From positions 1,736,001 to 1,800,000 of the forward strand of contig CBDDEH010000004.1 in assembly GCA_965226865.1 (NCBI GenBank): a stretch of DNA of 64,000 bases, written 5' to 3'. The notes beneath the pieces are model-generated. The model saw nothing but the letters and a program-made list of their open reading frames with translations, searched no databases and was not told where the DNA came from. Made by a program: the position numbers and the translations under genes. Each line of letters begins with the position of its first letter. Position 1 is the stretch's first letter. Positions 37,915-46,621 of this stretch are shown here, piece by piece. The DNA comes from CBDDEH01 sp965226865 (lineage in GTDB: Bacteria; Chloroflexota; Dehalococcoidia; Lucifugimonadales; JAGWBF01).

Positions 37915-39645
37915 TTGGTCAGAAACATAACAATGTTGCCGTCGCTCCTGCTGGCAACCGCCATGATATTGGGCTTGGCACTGTTAGTCGGACTCTGGCC
38001 TTCGGGCCAGGCCGGCGCCAGCGGCCACAGTGCCACCAGGTCCTTTGCCCCGTCATCGGTTGCCCCTGGGGGCGAGATAACAGTAACCATCAATGTAGCC
38101 AACCTCGACAGCTTCGGGCAAGTCGTGGAGACACTGCCCGACGGATTCTCCTACGTGGAGAACTCCACCAGCCCGTCCAGCATCAGGACCAAGGTGAGCG
38201 GTCAGGTAGTGAGGTTCACCATCCAGGGAACCAGTCCGATTTTCAGCTACCGAGTCACCGCCTCCAACATGGCGGATGGCTACACCTTTAGAGGCACCGT
38301 CACTGACGGCTCGGAAAATAGCCGCGACATCGTCGACGCTTCCGACGTGACGATCACGGGTGGACAGAGGGCAACCCCCACATCGACTCCTCCTCCGGTC
38401 ACGCCAACACAACCCGGTGCCACCAGGATGCTTTCCAAGACAACGGTGACCCCCGGCGAGGAGTTCACGATGACCATCGCCGCCACCTACGGCAGCTTCG
38501 GGCAAGTCGTGGAGACACTGCCCGACGGATTCTCCTACGTGGAGAACTCCACCAGCCCGTCCAGCATCAGGACCAAGGTGAGCGGGCAGGTAGTGAGGTT
38601 CACCCTCCAGGGTGATACGACCTTCAACTACAAGGTCATGGCCTCCAGCACAGGGGGCAGCTACGACTTCACCGGTAGCCTCAGCGATGGTGAAGGCAAT
38701 CGTCACACCATCCGAGCTTCCAGGGTGACGGTTGATGCCCCGGTGCCCACAGCCACCCGCAGCGTGCCGTCGTCGGTGGGTCTCGGTGCTGAGTTGACCG
38801 TGACCATACGGGTTGCCAACTACGGCAGCTTCGGCCAGGTGGTGGAGACGCTGCCTAGTGGGTTCAGCTACGTGGCAGACTCCGTTAAGCCATCTGATAT
38901 ACGTGTGGCAATGGACGGTCAAGAGTTGACTATTACCCTACTGCGTCAAACAAGCTTCACCTACGTGGTCATGGCCCCCATTTCCATAGGCTCCTACACC
39001 TTCTCCGGCGTCATGACGAATGGCCAGGGGGACGACACCCCCATTGACGATTCCACCGTCAGTGTCGAGGCCCCCAGAGGCCCTCGCGGTCCGTCAGGGC
39101 CATCGGGAGGACAGGGGCCATCGGGAGCAGCGGGTTCTACGGGACCTCAGGGACCACAAGGCCCGCCGGGTTCAACGGGCGATAAGGGTACGCAGGGCCT
39201 TCAGGGTGAGCAGGGTCCCCAGGGCGACCCTGGAGCTAAGGGAGACCCCGGCGATAAGGGTACGCAGGGCCTTCAGGGTGAGCAGGGTCCCCAGGGCGAC
39301 CCTGGAGCTAAGGGAGACCCCGGCGATAAGGGTACGCAGGGCCTTCAGGGTGAGCAGGGTCCCCAGGGCGAGAGGGGAACACAGGGCGCACGTGGCGCAC
39401 AGGGCGCACGTGGCGCACAGGGCGACACCGGGGCTCGTGGCGCTCAGGGTGACACCGGCGCACAGGGCGACACCGGGTCTCAGGGCGCTAAGGGCCTACT
39501 GGGCCCGGCGGGAGAACCCGGACAACAGGGTATGGAAGGCTCCTCTGGCGGTAGTGCCCTGGCCATAGCCGCGCTGATCATCGGCATCCTGGCACTGGTA
39601 GGTACAGGCGGCGTCTTCTACGCCACCACCAGACGCAGACAATAA
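37915..39645 (+). CDS. Secreted collagen-like protein with C-terminal membrane anchor
   Basis: 576 aa from TTG 37915 (AGGAGG six bases before); ATG 37933 is possible. A signal peptide (LLLATAMILGLALLVGLWPSGQAGA) leads three beta-rich, DUF11/isopeptide-like domains (each with FGQVVETLPxGFSYV). Residues ~385-545 are a Gly-X-Y collagen-like tract (GPRGPSGPSG..., GPQGDPGAKGDPGDKG repeats), then a single transmembrane span (ALAIAALIIGILALVGTGGVFYATT) and an RRRQ end, that is, cell anchoring. It probably forms a trimeric stalk. It follows the cadherin giant by 46 bp, likely co-transcribed. Confidence 0.9.
   Translation: MVRNITMLPSLLLATAMILGLALLVGLWPSGQAGASGHSATRSFAPSSVAPGGEITVTINVANLDSFGQVVETLPDGFSYVENSTSPSSIRTKVSGQVVRFTIQGTSPIFSYRVTASNMADGYTFRGTVTDGSENSRDIVDASDVTITGGQRATPTSTPPPVTPTQPGATRMLSKTTVTPGEEFTMTIAATYGSFGQVVETLPDGFSYVENSTSPSSIRTKVSGQVVRFTLQGDTTFNYKVMASSTGGSYDFTGSLSDGEGNRHTIRASRVTVDAPVPTATRSVPSSVGLGAELTVTIRVANYGSFGQVVETLPSGFSYVADSVKPSDIRVAMDGQELTITLLRQTSFTYVVMAPISIGSYTFSGVMTNGQGDDTPIDDSTVSVEAPRGPRGPSGPSGGQGPSGAAGSTGPQGPQGPPGSTGDKGTQGLQGEQGPQGDPGAKGDPGDKGTQGLQGEQGPQGDPGAKGDPGDKGTQGLQGEQGPQGERGTQGARGAQGARGAQGDTGARGAQGDTGAQGDTGSQGAKGLLGPAGEPGQQGMEGSSGGSALAIAALIIGILALVGTGGVFYATTRRRQ
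38109..38612 (+). repeat. 384-bp-period intragenic duplication in the collagen-like gene
   Basis: The 120 nt at 38109-38228 recur at 38493-38612 with only two differences seen, in frame (128 codons). The third domain copy is more diverged. Recent duplication or gene conversion. Confidence 0.85.
39178..39369 (+). repeat. 72-bp repeats encoding the Gly-X-Y tract
   Basis: Units 39178-39249 and 39250-39321 are identical, followed by a partial third (39322-39369). Each encodes 24 residues, eight collagen triplets. Confidence 0.93.
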
Positions 39646-39773
39646 ACCTCGCGGGCCGGTGACTTGCTACCCACCGGCCCGTTCCACCCACCTTTCGGGA
39701 GGGCACAGGCGGGGAGGTGGCCCCTCCATCACGCTCGCCCCTGCGCCCTCTTTTACATACGAAGGAGGGGCCC

Positions 39774-40956
39774 ATGACCAGGCCTCATCCATATACATGT
39801 CCATACTGCTTGCCCTGCTATGCCTCATAGCGGGGACGGCCCTGGCCTGCTCATCTGAAACGGCCCAGCCCACTCCCACAGCCATCACATTGCCGCCAAC
39901 TCCCACTCCCATAACCACCTACTGGACAGGTCCCACCACCTACGAACCGGAGGACATCGCATCCTTGGAGCGGGTGTCCCAGACGCTGGTCCCGCCTCCC
40001 GCGCTGCCTCAACACCAGCAGGTCAACTCCGGCAGTCCCAGGGTTGTCCAGGTGAGGATGGTCATTGAGGAGAAGGAGATCGAGATAGCGCCGGGCGTGT
40101 TCATCTGGGCCTTCACCTTCGATGGCTCGGTGCCCGGTCCCATCATCGTCGTCCACGAGGGCGACTACGTGGAGCTTACCCTGGTCAATCCGGACAGCAA
40201 CGCACTCCTCCACACGTGGACTTCCACGCCTCCATCTGAGCGCTGGGCGGCGGCGGGCTGACCCACGTATGCCCCGGCGAGGAGGTGGTGCTGCGGTTCC
40301 GTGCAACCAAGCCCGGAGTGTTCGTCTATCACTGCGCTCCGGGCGGCGGCATGGCCCCCTGGCATGTCGTCCACGGGATGAACGGCGCCATCATGGTGCT
40401 GCCCAAGGACGGCCTCCGGGACCCGAATGGCAACCGCCTGCGGTATGACCGCGCCTACTACATCGGCGAGCAGGACTACTACATCCCCAGGGATGAGGAC
40501 GGTGAGTTCAAGCGGTATGACTCGCCCGCCGTCTCGCTTGCGGACGACCCTGCGGTAATGCAGACCCTCAAGCCTACTCACATAGTGTTCAACGGCGTCA
40601 CGGGGGCATTGCAGGGCGACGGGGCGCTGACGGCCAGCGTGGGCGAGAACGTGCTGATTGTCCACGCTCAGTCCAACCGCCAGTCCTATCCCCATCTGAT
40701 AGGCGGACAGGGCGACTACGTGTGGGAACGGGGTAGCTTCAACAACCCGCCTCTGGTGGACCTGGAAACGTGGGACATAGCGGCGGGTTCGGCGGCGGCA
40801 TCGCTACATACCATGCGCCAGCCTGGGACCTATGTATACCTGTCCCACAACCTGATAGAGGCGTTCCTGTATGACGCCAAGGCGATACTTCAGGTGGAGG
40901 GTGAGTGGAACAATGACCTGATGGAGCAACTGTCGAAAGGTCATCTGGGGCCATAA
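39774..40956 (+). pseudogene. nirK: Copper-containing nitrite reductase, broken
   Basis: A strong ribosome site (AAGGAGGGG) precedes ATG 39774, but the exported N-terminus (SILLALLCLIAGTALACSSE, lipoprotein-like) lies in a different frame, so an early indel is likely. The cupredoxin part is recognisable (IEIAPGVFIWAFTFDGSVPGPIIVVHEGDYVELTLVNPDSN). Near 40214 one base is missing (HNVDFHAS expected). In the repaired frame TGA stands at 40237-40239, where NirK has a glycine (…FHAS-T-G-ALGGGGLT). After it come the copper ligands (VYHCAPGGGMAPWHVVHGMNGA, type 1 Cys/His/Met) and the second cupredoxin domain to 40956. Nitrite reduction to NO is therefore lost. Confidence 0.9.
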
Positions 40957-40963
40957 AGGAGCA

Positions 40964-41134
40964 ATGAGCATGGCAACGCCCAAACCTTGCGGACAAGACC
41001 ATCTGGACGGGAGACAAGAAATGCGTTTCAAAGAGCCATTACTGAAGGCGGTCATAGTGCTTGGTCCCACCTATGCAGTTGCCTATTTCACGGGCGAGTA
41101 TGATGGTCGAGTTGCCTGTCCCACAAGTTATTGA
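40964..41134 (+). CDS. Possible 56-aa small protein
   Basis: ATG 40964 has AAAGGA just upstream and lies 7 bp after the nirK stop. The product (MSMATPKPCGQDHLDGRQEM..., with a short hydrophobic PLLKAVIVLGPTYAVAYF) is not recognised. It overlaps the start of the next gene in another frame, so only one of the two starts may be used. Confidence 0.3.
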   Translation: MSMATPKPCGQDHLDGRQEMRFKEPLLKAVIVLGPTYAVAYFTGEYDGRVACPTSY

Positions 41135-41483
41135 AGAGCTGAAGGGCAAAGGCTGGCGGCCCATAGACATCGCCCGGACGCTGGGAACAACGCTGAAGAG
41201 CGTCCAATACTGGTCGCTTGGTCGCACCAGACCTCGGTTATATCGAGTCATCTCGCTGGTCAGGATGCTGTCGGAGGAGCCGCCAGCCGTGGCGAAAGAG
41301 CGGGAGGCCGCGACCATCCCCGATGCCATCACCGCGCTCATGGCGATGGGTTGGCCGGTGAGCATGATCGCAGAGAGGATGGGCGTTCATCGCCATGCCG
41401 TACAACGCTGGAAGGACGGCACATCAACACCCCGCACCCCGCACCGGATTTTGCAGATGTTGGAGGAACCCCCCGTCCAATAA
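41100..41483 (+). CDS. Double HTH protein
   Basis: 127 aa from ATG 41100 (ATG 41103 also possible). Two similar helix-turn-helix units are seen: VIEELKGKGWRPIDIARTLGTTLKSVQYWSLGRTRPR at the N-terminus and AITALMAMGWPVSMIAERMGVHRHAVQRWKDGTSTPR at the C-terminus. The layout is that of Xre-like/terminase-small-like DNA-binding proteins from mobile elements. No partner known. Confidence 0.65.
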   Translation: MMVELPVPQVIEELKGKGWRPIDIARTLGTTLKSVQYWSLGRTRPRLYRVISLVRMLSEEPPAVAKEREAATIPDAITALMAMGWPVSMIAERMGVHRHAVQRWKDGTSTPRTPHRILQMLEEPPVQ

Positions 41484-41505
41484 CCGTAAGACCTTGCTGA
41501 GGTTG

Positions 41506-41760
41506 ATGTCTCACCATGCCGAGGATGGGGTCTACACCCAGGGCTATCAGAAGCTGGCCGATCTGATGGGGGTCGAGTATAGCTACATCAGCAAGCTGTG
41601 CTGGAAGCTGTCCCAACAGGGCTTCATCACGCGCCTGGATTCGGGACCGAGCCGCTCGGCACGGTGGAGGCTGAACGCAGCCCCGGCGATGGATGGTGGG
41701 ACAGCTGGACCCACAAGAGTAAGGAGGAGAGACAGCAATGGCACCCGAAACAATCGCTGA
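41506..41760 (+). CDS. Small winged-helix protein
   Basis: 84 aa from ATG 41506; upstream in-frame reading has no better start. The core (YQKLADLMGVEYSYISKLCWKLSQQGFITRLDSGPSRSARWRL) is a MarR/ArsR-like winged helix with an aromatic recognition helix. The tail is basic and low-complexity and overlaps the next gene. It could be the displaced end of the gene upstream if a frameshift lies near 41480. Confidence 0.45.
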   Translation: MSHHAEDGVYTQGYQKLADLMGVEYSYISKLCWKLSQQGFITRLDSGPSRSARWRLNAAPAMDGGTAGPTRVRRRDSNGTRNNR

Positions 41761-42085
41761 ATTTTGGGACTGTAAAATAGAACACTCAGAAGTAAAACAG
41801 AAGTGGGTAAATGAAAACCTACTCCACATCATCCGTAGGACTCTGGACACAAATCGCATAACCAATGGGGCAGTCCAGCGTAAACTGCGGGAAATGGCCG
41901 AAAGCCAAGCAGTCCAAACTGAATGGGTCATAGACGACAAAATCCTCACGTTTGAAGGTGATAGTAGGCTTGGCATAATAGCTCCCGGTGCAGGCACTGC
42001 GGCAGGTTTATCAAGAGTCATGGCCTCTGATGAAAAGAACGTCAGGGGGAAAGTGCGGAACGGCCAATCTTTGATTTGTTCGTAA
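41738..42085 (+). CDS. Hypothetical protein truncated by the IS1182-like insertion
   Basis: A strong ribosome site (TAAGGAGG) precedes ATG 41738. About 110 residues are native (MAPETIAEFWDCKIEHSEVKQKWVNENLLHIIRRTL...TEWVIDDKILTFEGDSRLGIIAPGAG), then the frame enters the insertion sequence at 42071 and stops at 42085. The composition is less GC-rich than its neighbours. No family recognised. Its missing C-terminus is not visible on the far side of the element. Confidence 0.55.
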   Translation: MAPETIAEFWDCKIEHSEVKQKWVNENLLHIIRRTLDTNRITNGAVQRKLREMAESQAVQTEWVIDDKILTFEGDSRLGIIAPGAGTAAGLSRVMASDEKNVRGKVRNGQSLICS

Positions 42086-42165
42086 AAACCCCTCGCCAGC
42101 CTGGGCAAGGTGGGGATAATGTAATAAAAGGTCGTGGGCGCTGCGCCTGGCCGAGGGAGGGGAGG

Positions 42166-43891
42166 ATGTTCCGAATACGAGACCCGCAAGAGAGCCTCTG
42201 GCAGTCCCAGTTCCTGGTGACGCCGAAGAAGGCTAAGCGCCTGGAGAGAAGTTGGGCCGAGGTTTTCCGAAACGAGGCGCTCCCCCTGATTGACGAGGAG
42301 CGCTTTGCTCCCATGTACTGCGTGGACAACGGCCGTCCCAACCGGGCGGTGCAGACCGTCCTCGGGGTCCACCTCCTCAAAGAGATGTTCAACCTCACCG
42401 ACGATGAAGCTCTGGAACAACTAGAGTTCAACCCTTCGGCAAGCTCAGGGCAGGCTCTGCTCTGGCACCACGCCCTGCGGCTGGACATCGAGGAGACCCA
42501 CCTGCCCCAGAAGACCCTCCACAACTTCCGAGTTCGCCTGATGCAGCACGACGGTGGCTGGCTGGCTTTCCAGGAGACCACGGACCGGATCATCCAGGCG
42601 CTGGGCATACGCACCGGAAAGCAACGGCTGGACTCCACCCACATCATGAGCAACATCGCCACACTCACCCGGCTGGGCCTGTTCTGTGAGACGATGCGGT
42701 TGTTCCTGCGGGCCTTGCGCTGGGAGCACCCAGAGCTTCGCCCTGGGGTTCCGGAGGGCCTCCTAGGGCGCTATTTGAAGGAAGAAGACGAGGCGACCCA
42801 CTACGAGGACGCCCGCACGGGGGAGGGTCGGCGACGCCTTTCGGTCTGTGCCCGGGACCTCTACCGGCTGGTGGACCGGTTCCATGGCACGACTGCTGCC
42901 CAGCTGGAGGAGTACCGGCTGCTGGAGCGGCTGCTGCGGGAGCAGTGCCATGTGGGCAAACACCAGGACGGGCGCCCCAGGGACGATGACGACGATGCTG
43001 GGGAATGCAAGGTGCCCGTGGCCTTGAAGGACCCGAAGCAGGTGTCCGCCGACTCGCTGCAATCGCCCCACGACCCGGATGTGACCTACAGCGGCCACAA
43101 GGGGAAGGGGTACGAGGTGCAGGTGGCGGACACCTGCCACGAGGAGAACGCCACCCAGCTCATCACCCACGTGGAGGTGACCCCCTCGAGTGGGAGCGAC
43201 ACCGACGTGAGCGTGCCGGTCGTTGACGGGCTCGCGGAGCGGAAGGTCCGACCGGACGAGCTCTTCGCCGACACGGCGTATGGGTCGGGCCGCAATGCCT
43301 TCGAAGCCTCGCGCCGGGGAACGGAACTGGTGAGCCCGGTGGCGGGGTCGGCGCCGGGGAACTCGCATGAAGGAGAGGGTGACGGACCACCGCCGCTCAC
43401 CGCCGCGGACTTTCAGATCGACGTCACAGGGGAGCAGGCCACGGCGTGCCCCGCCGGCCACCCGTCCATCGAGGAGTACGAGCTGAAGGATGCGCCGGAG
43501 CGGGTAGAGGTCCACTTTGCCGGGACAACATGCGAGCCCCTGCCCCTTGCGATCCCGTTGCCCGGTGAAGCTGGACCGGCGTGCGGGGGCCTACGTCCTC
43601 AAGGCGGACCTGGTGAAGGTGAACATCGAGCGGCGCCGGAGGGCCGAGGCCACCGAGGAGTGGCGCAAGCGGTATGACATAAGGGCTGGTATCGAGGGAA
43701 CGAACTCCGAGCTGAAGCGCGCCCACGGGCTTGGGCGCTTGCGGGTGCGAGGGGGCCGTCGGGTGCGGCTTGCCGTCTACCTGAAGGCGTTGGCGTGCAA
43801 CTTCAAGCGGATGGTCCATGCACGCCTGGTGGAGATGGAGAACACGGCTCAGCGGGCGGTCGGGACGGTACCTGCGGTCGCGGCCGCATGA
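42166..43891 (+). pseudogene. IS1182-like transposase, copy 1, with one inserted C
   Basis: ATG 42166 follows GGGGAGG. The N-terminal DUF772-type region (MFNLTDDEALEQLEF...LLWHHALRLDIEE), DDE blocks (KQRLDSTHIMSNIA, and FADTAYGSGRNAFEA) and a C-terminal zinc-like CEPCPLRSRCPV segment are present. At 43537-43540 the run is CCCC; copy 2 has CCC, and with CCC the frame joins correctly to the C-terminal part (KLDRRAGAYVLKADL...IEGTNSELKRAHGLGRLRVRGG). So this copy is inactive by a +1 insertion. A 24-bp repeat also interrupts the N-terminal domain. Confidence 0.9.
42432..42455 (+). repeat. Mini-repeat inserted in the transposase (CTTCGGCAAGCTCAGG type)
   Basis: The transposase reads EQLEFN-PSASSGQA-LLWHHAL; the inserted residues are encoded by CCTTCGGCAAGCTCAGGGCA, a known form of short dispersed repeat (other-strand translation PELAEG). 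It is in frame and adds eight to nine residues. Confidence 0.7.
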
Positions 43892-44100
43892 GGGCGCCGC
43901 TCCACAACTTCCACCGGGTGCCCTGAGCCACGGAAGGGGTACCGCAACGGGATCACGCTTGTCCTGAGCGCAGCAGATAGGGCGGTGAGGCCAGCAGCCG
44001 GCATCCCGTGGCCTCCTCCGCTCCAGACCACCTTCGCACGCCAGGGCTCATCTCAAACAGGCCTTGTTACGAGGGAATCAAGCCTTCTCCCGCCTTAGTT

Positions 44101-44592
44101 ATGGACACATCAATCGTCGATGCCGCTCTGAGACTTCTGTCCTACAGACCGCGTAGCGAAACAGAGATACGGCAGAGGCTCTCAAGAAAGTTTCCACATC
44201 ACCTCGTCGACGGGGCTATAGACCACCTCAAAAATCAGGGTCTCATCAACGACTCGGCCTTTTCCAGCTTTTGGCTACAAAGCAGAGAACGCAACAGGCC
44301 ACGGGGGGCATCTACCATCCGATGGGAGCTTTTGAGGATGGGAGTGGCCACAGAAACGGTTGAAGCAGCATTAGAAGGGTTCGACGAAGAGCAGGCAGCC
44401 CTCCGGGCCGGAAACAAGGTGGCAAAAAGGTTCACCCACGGTGGTCCGAAAGACTTCAGGAGGAAGTTGACCGCTCATTTACGGCGGCGAGGCTTCGGCT
44501 CAGGAATAGTCAGGAATACTGTAGAGCACCTTTGGGAAGAGCTATTTAACCCGGTTCACGGCGATATAGCCACCGAGGGCCACGACCAGTAG
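44101..44592 (+). CDS. recX: RecX regulatory protein, probably lacking its N-terminus
   Basis: 163 aa from ATG 44101. RecX modulates RecA filaments. The three-helix repeats are clear (ALRLLSYRPRSETEIRQRLSRKFPHHLVDGAIDHLKNQGLINDSAFSSFWLQSRERNRPRGASTIRWELLRMGV...). RecX proteins of this group usually have ~50 more residues before this first repeat; here the insertion sequence ends only 20 bp upstream and no ribosome site is present. So the 5' end was probably removed by the insertion. Its 3' end overlaps the convergent B-box gene by 51 bp. Confidence 0.8.
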   Translation: MDTSIVDAALRLLSYRPRSETEIRQRLSRKFPHHLVDGAIDHLKNQGLINDSAFSSFWLQSRERNRPRGASTIRWELLRMGVATETVEAALEGFDEEQAALRAGNKVAKRFTHGGPKDFRRKLTAHLRRRGFGSGIVRNTVEHLWEELFNPVHGDIATEGHDQ

Positions 44593-45054
44593 ACCGAAGA
44601 GATCCAATATGAATCCACTGGCCAATCCAGCAAGAACCATGCATACACCTGCGACGACCGCCAGACCGGTACCCCGTTTTCGGTTGCTCGTAGCGCTCAC
44701 CGTCTCCCCGATGAGATAGCCCACTCCGATCCCCAGCAGCCACGCCGTAAATGGGACGGTCGAGGCCACCAGACCCCATATAACCCCACCGACTACCGCC
44801 ACACCACCACCTGCCAGAGCGGCTCGAAGGTAGTATGAGGTCTTTACGTCATAGGTGGGGTGCTTGACAACGCGAGCACATTCCTGGCATCTGGCACCGA
44901 CGGGAGTTTGAATCATACACTTGGGACAGATATACCGGCCACACCTCCCGCACCCCAGCCCCGTTTGGACATCAGGATGATAAGAGCACTGATGCAGCCC
45001 CAATTCCTGTTCCGCATGGGCCTCGTGGCGTTCTTCTGGCTGTGCCTGTTCCAT
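44542..45054 (-). CDS. B-box zinc finger membrane protein
   Basis: This 170-aa protein has a Cys/His zinc finger at residues ~22-62 (CSYHPDVQTGLGCGRCGRYICPKCMIQTPVGARCQECARV), then three or four hydrophobic segments (ALAGGGVAVVGGVIWGLVAS, TAWLLGIGVGYLIGETV, GLAVVAGVCMVLAGLASGFILDLFGLLVVALGGYIAV). This architecture occurs in many Chloroflexota and actinobacteria as a rhomboid-like or scaffold protein without known catalysis; no rhomboid Ser/His is visible here. Start overlaps plsY's stop by one base, so it ends the rny-ymdB-PHP-plsY operon. Confidence 0.85.
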   Translation of the reverse strand: MEQAQPEERHEAHAEQELGLHQCSYHPDVQTGLGCGRCGRYICPKCMIQTPVGARCQECARVVKHPTYDVKTSYYLRAALAGGGVAVVGGVIWGLVASTVPFTAWLLGIGVGYLIGETVSATSNRKRGTGLAVVAGVCMVLAGLASGFILDLFGLLVVALGGYIAVNRVK

Positions 45055-45743
45055 TACCTATTGACGCTCCGATCTTTTTCCTTGGGCCGCCGGTGAACCC
45101 AATCCTCCCTCGCGGAGATATCCCTATCTTTTGTAACACGGTTGAGCAGCACAAGGCTAGTTGGCATGCCTTCTGGAAGGGGTGACCAATTGGATGTCAG
45201 TCGTTTCACGGCCACCAGCGCCAACAATCCGACACAGAACCAGGTAACAGCCATAGGTTCGCCGAATAGCAAGCTCCAAAAAGGAAGTAAGAGCAAAGAG
45301 ATCAACACCCAGATTCCTGAGCTCCTAAAAATCACCCAACCTCCTACAGCAATTGCACCAAATAAGATTAGCTCACGATATGCCAAAGCCAGCAACACTC
45401 CTGAAGCCACCACAATTCCCCGGCCCCCGGTGAACTTGAGGAACAGAGACCAGTTGTGCCCGGCGATGGCCAAGAGGGGAGCACCTATCAATGCCGCCGA
45501 GGATCTTTCCAAGTCCAGTACGTATAAACCTATCCATACCGGAGAACCACCTTTGACGAATACCTCGAATAGTCCGAGGGGTATAGTCCAACTTTTGCCT
45601 ACGTTGCAGAAGACATTTGAGCCTCCTACGTTGCCGCTGCCGAACTCGCGTATATCAATTCCTCTAACCAGCTTACCAATGATGTAAGCGGTAGGCACGG
45701 CGCCAATCAGGTAGGAATAAGCGTAAAGTGCAGCGAGTTCCAT
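45054..45743 (-). CDS. plsY: Acyl-phosphate glycerol-3-phosphate acyltransferase
   Basis: 229 aa; PlsY uses acyl-phosphate to acylate glycerol 3-phosphate at the membrane, the first step of phospholipid synthesis. The three conserved loops are visible: GSGNVGGSNVFCNVGK (motif 1), AIAGHNWSLFLKFTGGRGIVV (motif 2/3) with GHNWS and GGRG. Five hydrophobic spans fit the family, and the C-terminal ~30 residues are polar. Motif 1 usually has Asn after GA/GG-T; here GGSN is a small variation. It lies 32 bp after the PHP gene. Confidence 0.95.
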   Translation of the reverse strand: MELAALYAYSYLIGAVPTAYIIGKLVRGIDIREFGSGNVGGSNVFCNVGKSWTIPLGLFEVFVKGGSPVWIGLYVLDLERSSAALIGAPLLAIAGHNWSLFLKFTGGRGIVVASGVLLALAYRELILFGAIAVGGWVIFRSSGIWVLISLLLLPFWSLLFGEPMAVTWFCVGLLALVAVKRLTSNWSPLPEGMPTSLVLLNRVTKDRDISAREDWVHRRPKEKDRSVNR

Positions 45744-45774
45744 ACTTTAATACGTTTCTGTCAATTGAACGGGT

Positions 45775-46620
45775 TTAAGGCCTGGCTGAAGCATGTTCCG
45801 TCGAGAGTCTCTCCAGCGCTTTGACCGTATCCAGACTCGGTCCCATGGACCCGGGCAACTGCTCGTTGGGTTTCCCCATAGCATGATAATCACTGCCTCC
45901 GCATGGCAAAAGACCATACCTCCTGGCGATCTCTGCTAGGTCTCGTATCTTGGCCGCTGAATACTCAGCGTAGTACACCTCCATACCAGCGAGTCCAGCC
46001 TCTTTAAGGTCTTTGAGCACAGGTTCGAGGTTGTCAATATGAACCGGATGGGCCAAAACGGCGGCTCCTCCCCAGCTATTTATCATCTTGATTGCTTCTG
46101 TGGGAGAAATTTTCTGCCGCTCAACATAGGCTGGCTTGTTTCTGCCTATGTACTTGTCAAAAGCCTCGTTGGTGTTGGCGATATACGCCTTTTCCAGCAA
46201 CGCCAAGGCGATGTGAGGCCTGCCTATGGAGCCGTCGCCGGCGATCTCTTTGACCCGATCCCACTCGATATCAAACCCCATCTCCCGGAGCTTCTCTACC
46301 ATCGCTCCCCCTCTGTCCAACCTGCGACGCCGGGCTTCCTCAAGGATCTCCTGGACTTCTCGATTGTCGTATTGGATAAAGTAGCCGAGGATGTGGATCT
46401 CATCCCCCGGAACCTGAGTACTGAACTCTATTCCGGGGATCACGGTCAACTCCGGGAATTTTTTGGCGGCTTCAAAGGCTTCCTCCAACCCATCGGTACA
46501 ATCGTGATCTGTCACGGCAATGACCTTCAGGCCCTTTCCGGCGACAAAGTCAATCAACTCGGTTGGGCTTAGCCTGCCATCGGAAGCGATTGTGTGCATG
46601 TGAAGGTCAACCACATACAT
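45775..46620 (-). CDS. PHP-domain phosphoesterase
   Basis: 281 aa. The metal-binding PHP motifs are complete: DLHMHTIASDG, AVTDHDCTDG, PGIEFS, HILGYF, and AHPVHID and GGSDYHAMG near the C-terminus. This is the YciV/RNase AM (3',5'-nucleoside bisphosphate phosphatase) group, which degrades short nucleotides; the exact substrate is inferred. It begins 1 bp after the ymdB stop on the minus strand, so both are translated together with rny, a nucleic-acid turnover cluster. Confidence 0.93.
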   Translation of the reverse strand: MYVVDLHMHTIASDGRLSPTELIDFVAGKGLKVIAVTDHDCTDGLEEAFEAAKKFPELTVIPGIEFSTQVPGDEIHILGYFIQYDNREVQEILEEARRRRLDRGGAMVEKLREMGFDIEWDRVKEIAGDGSIGRPHIALALLEKAYIANTNEAFDKYIGRNKPAYVERQKISPTEAIKMINSWGGAAVLAHPVHIDNLEPVLKDLKEAGLAGMEVYYAEYSAAKIRDLAEIARRYGLLPCGGSDYHAMGKPNEQLPGSMGPSLDTVKALERLSTEHASARP

Positions 46621-46621
46621 A

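Larger units (their letters stand above)
42071..44081 (+). mobile_element. IS1182-like insertion sequence, copy 1 (2,011 bp)
   Basis: The ends are imperfect inverted repeats (TTGATTTGTTCGTAA at 42071; complement of TTGATTCCCTCGTAA at 44081). The right boundary is confirmed because copy 2 at 62677 shares sequence exactly up to that point. It carries one transposase gene. No target duplication was found. It separates the truncated gene at 41738 from recX. Confidence 0.88.

Noticed and set aside
39178..39369. CRISPR-like array from regular 72-bp repeats
   Set aside because: There are no spacers; the units are contiguous, in frame and encode collagen triplets.
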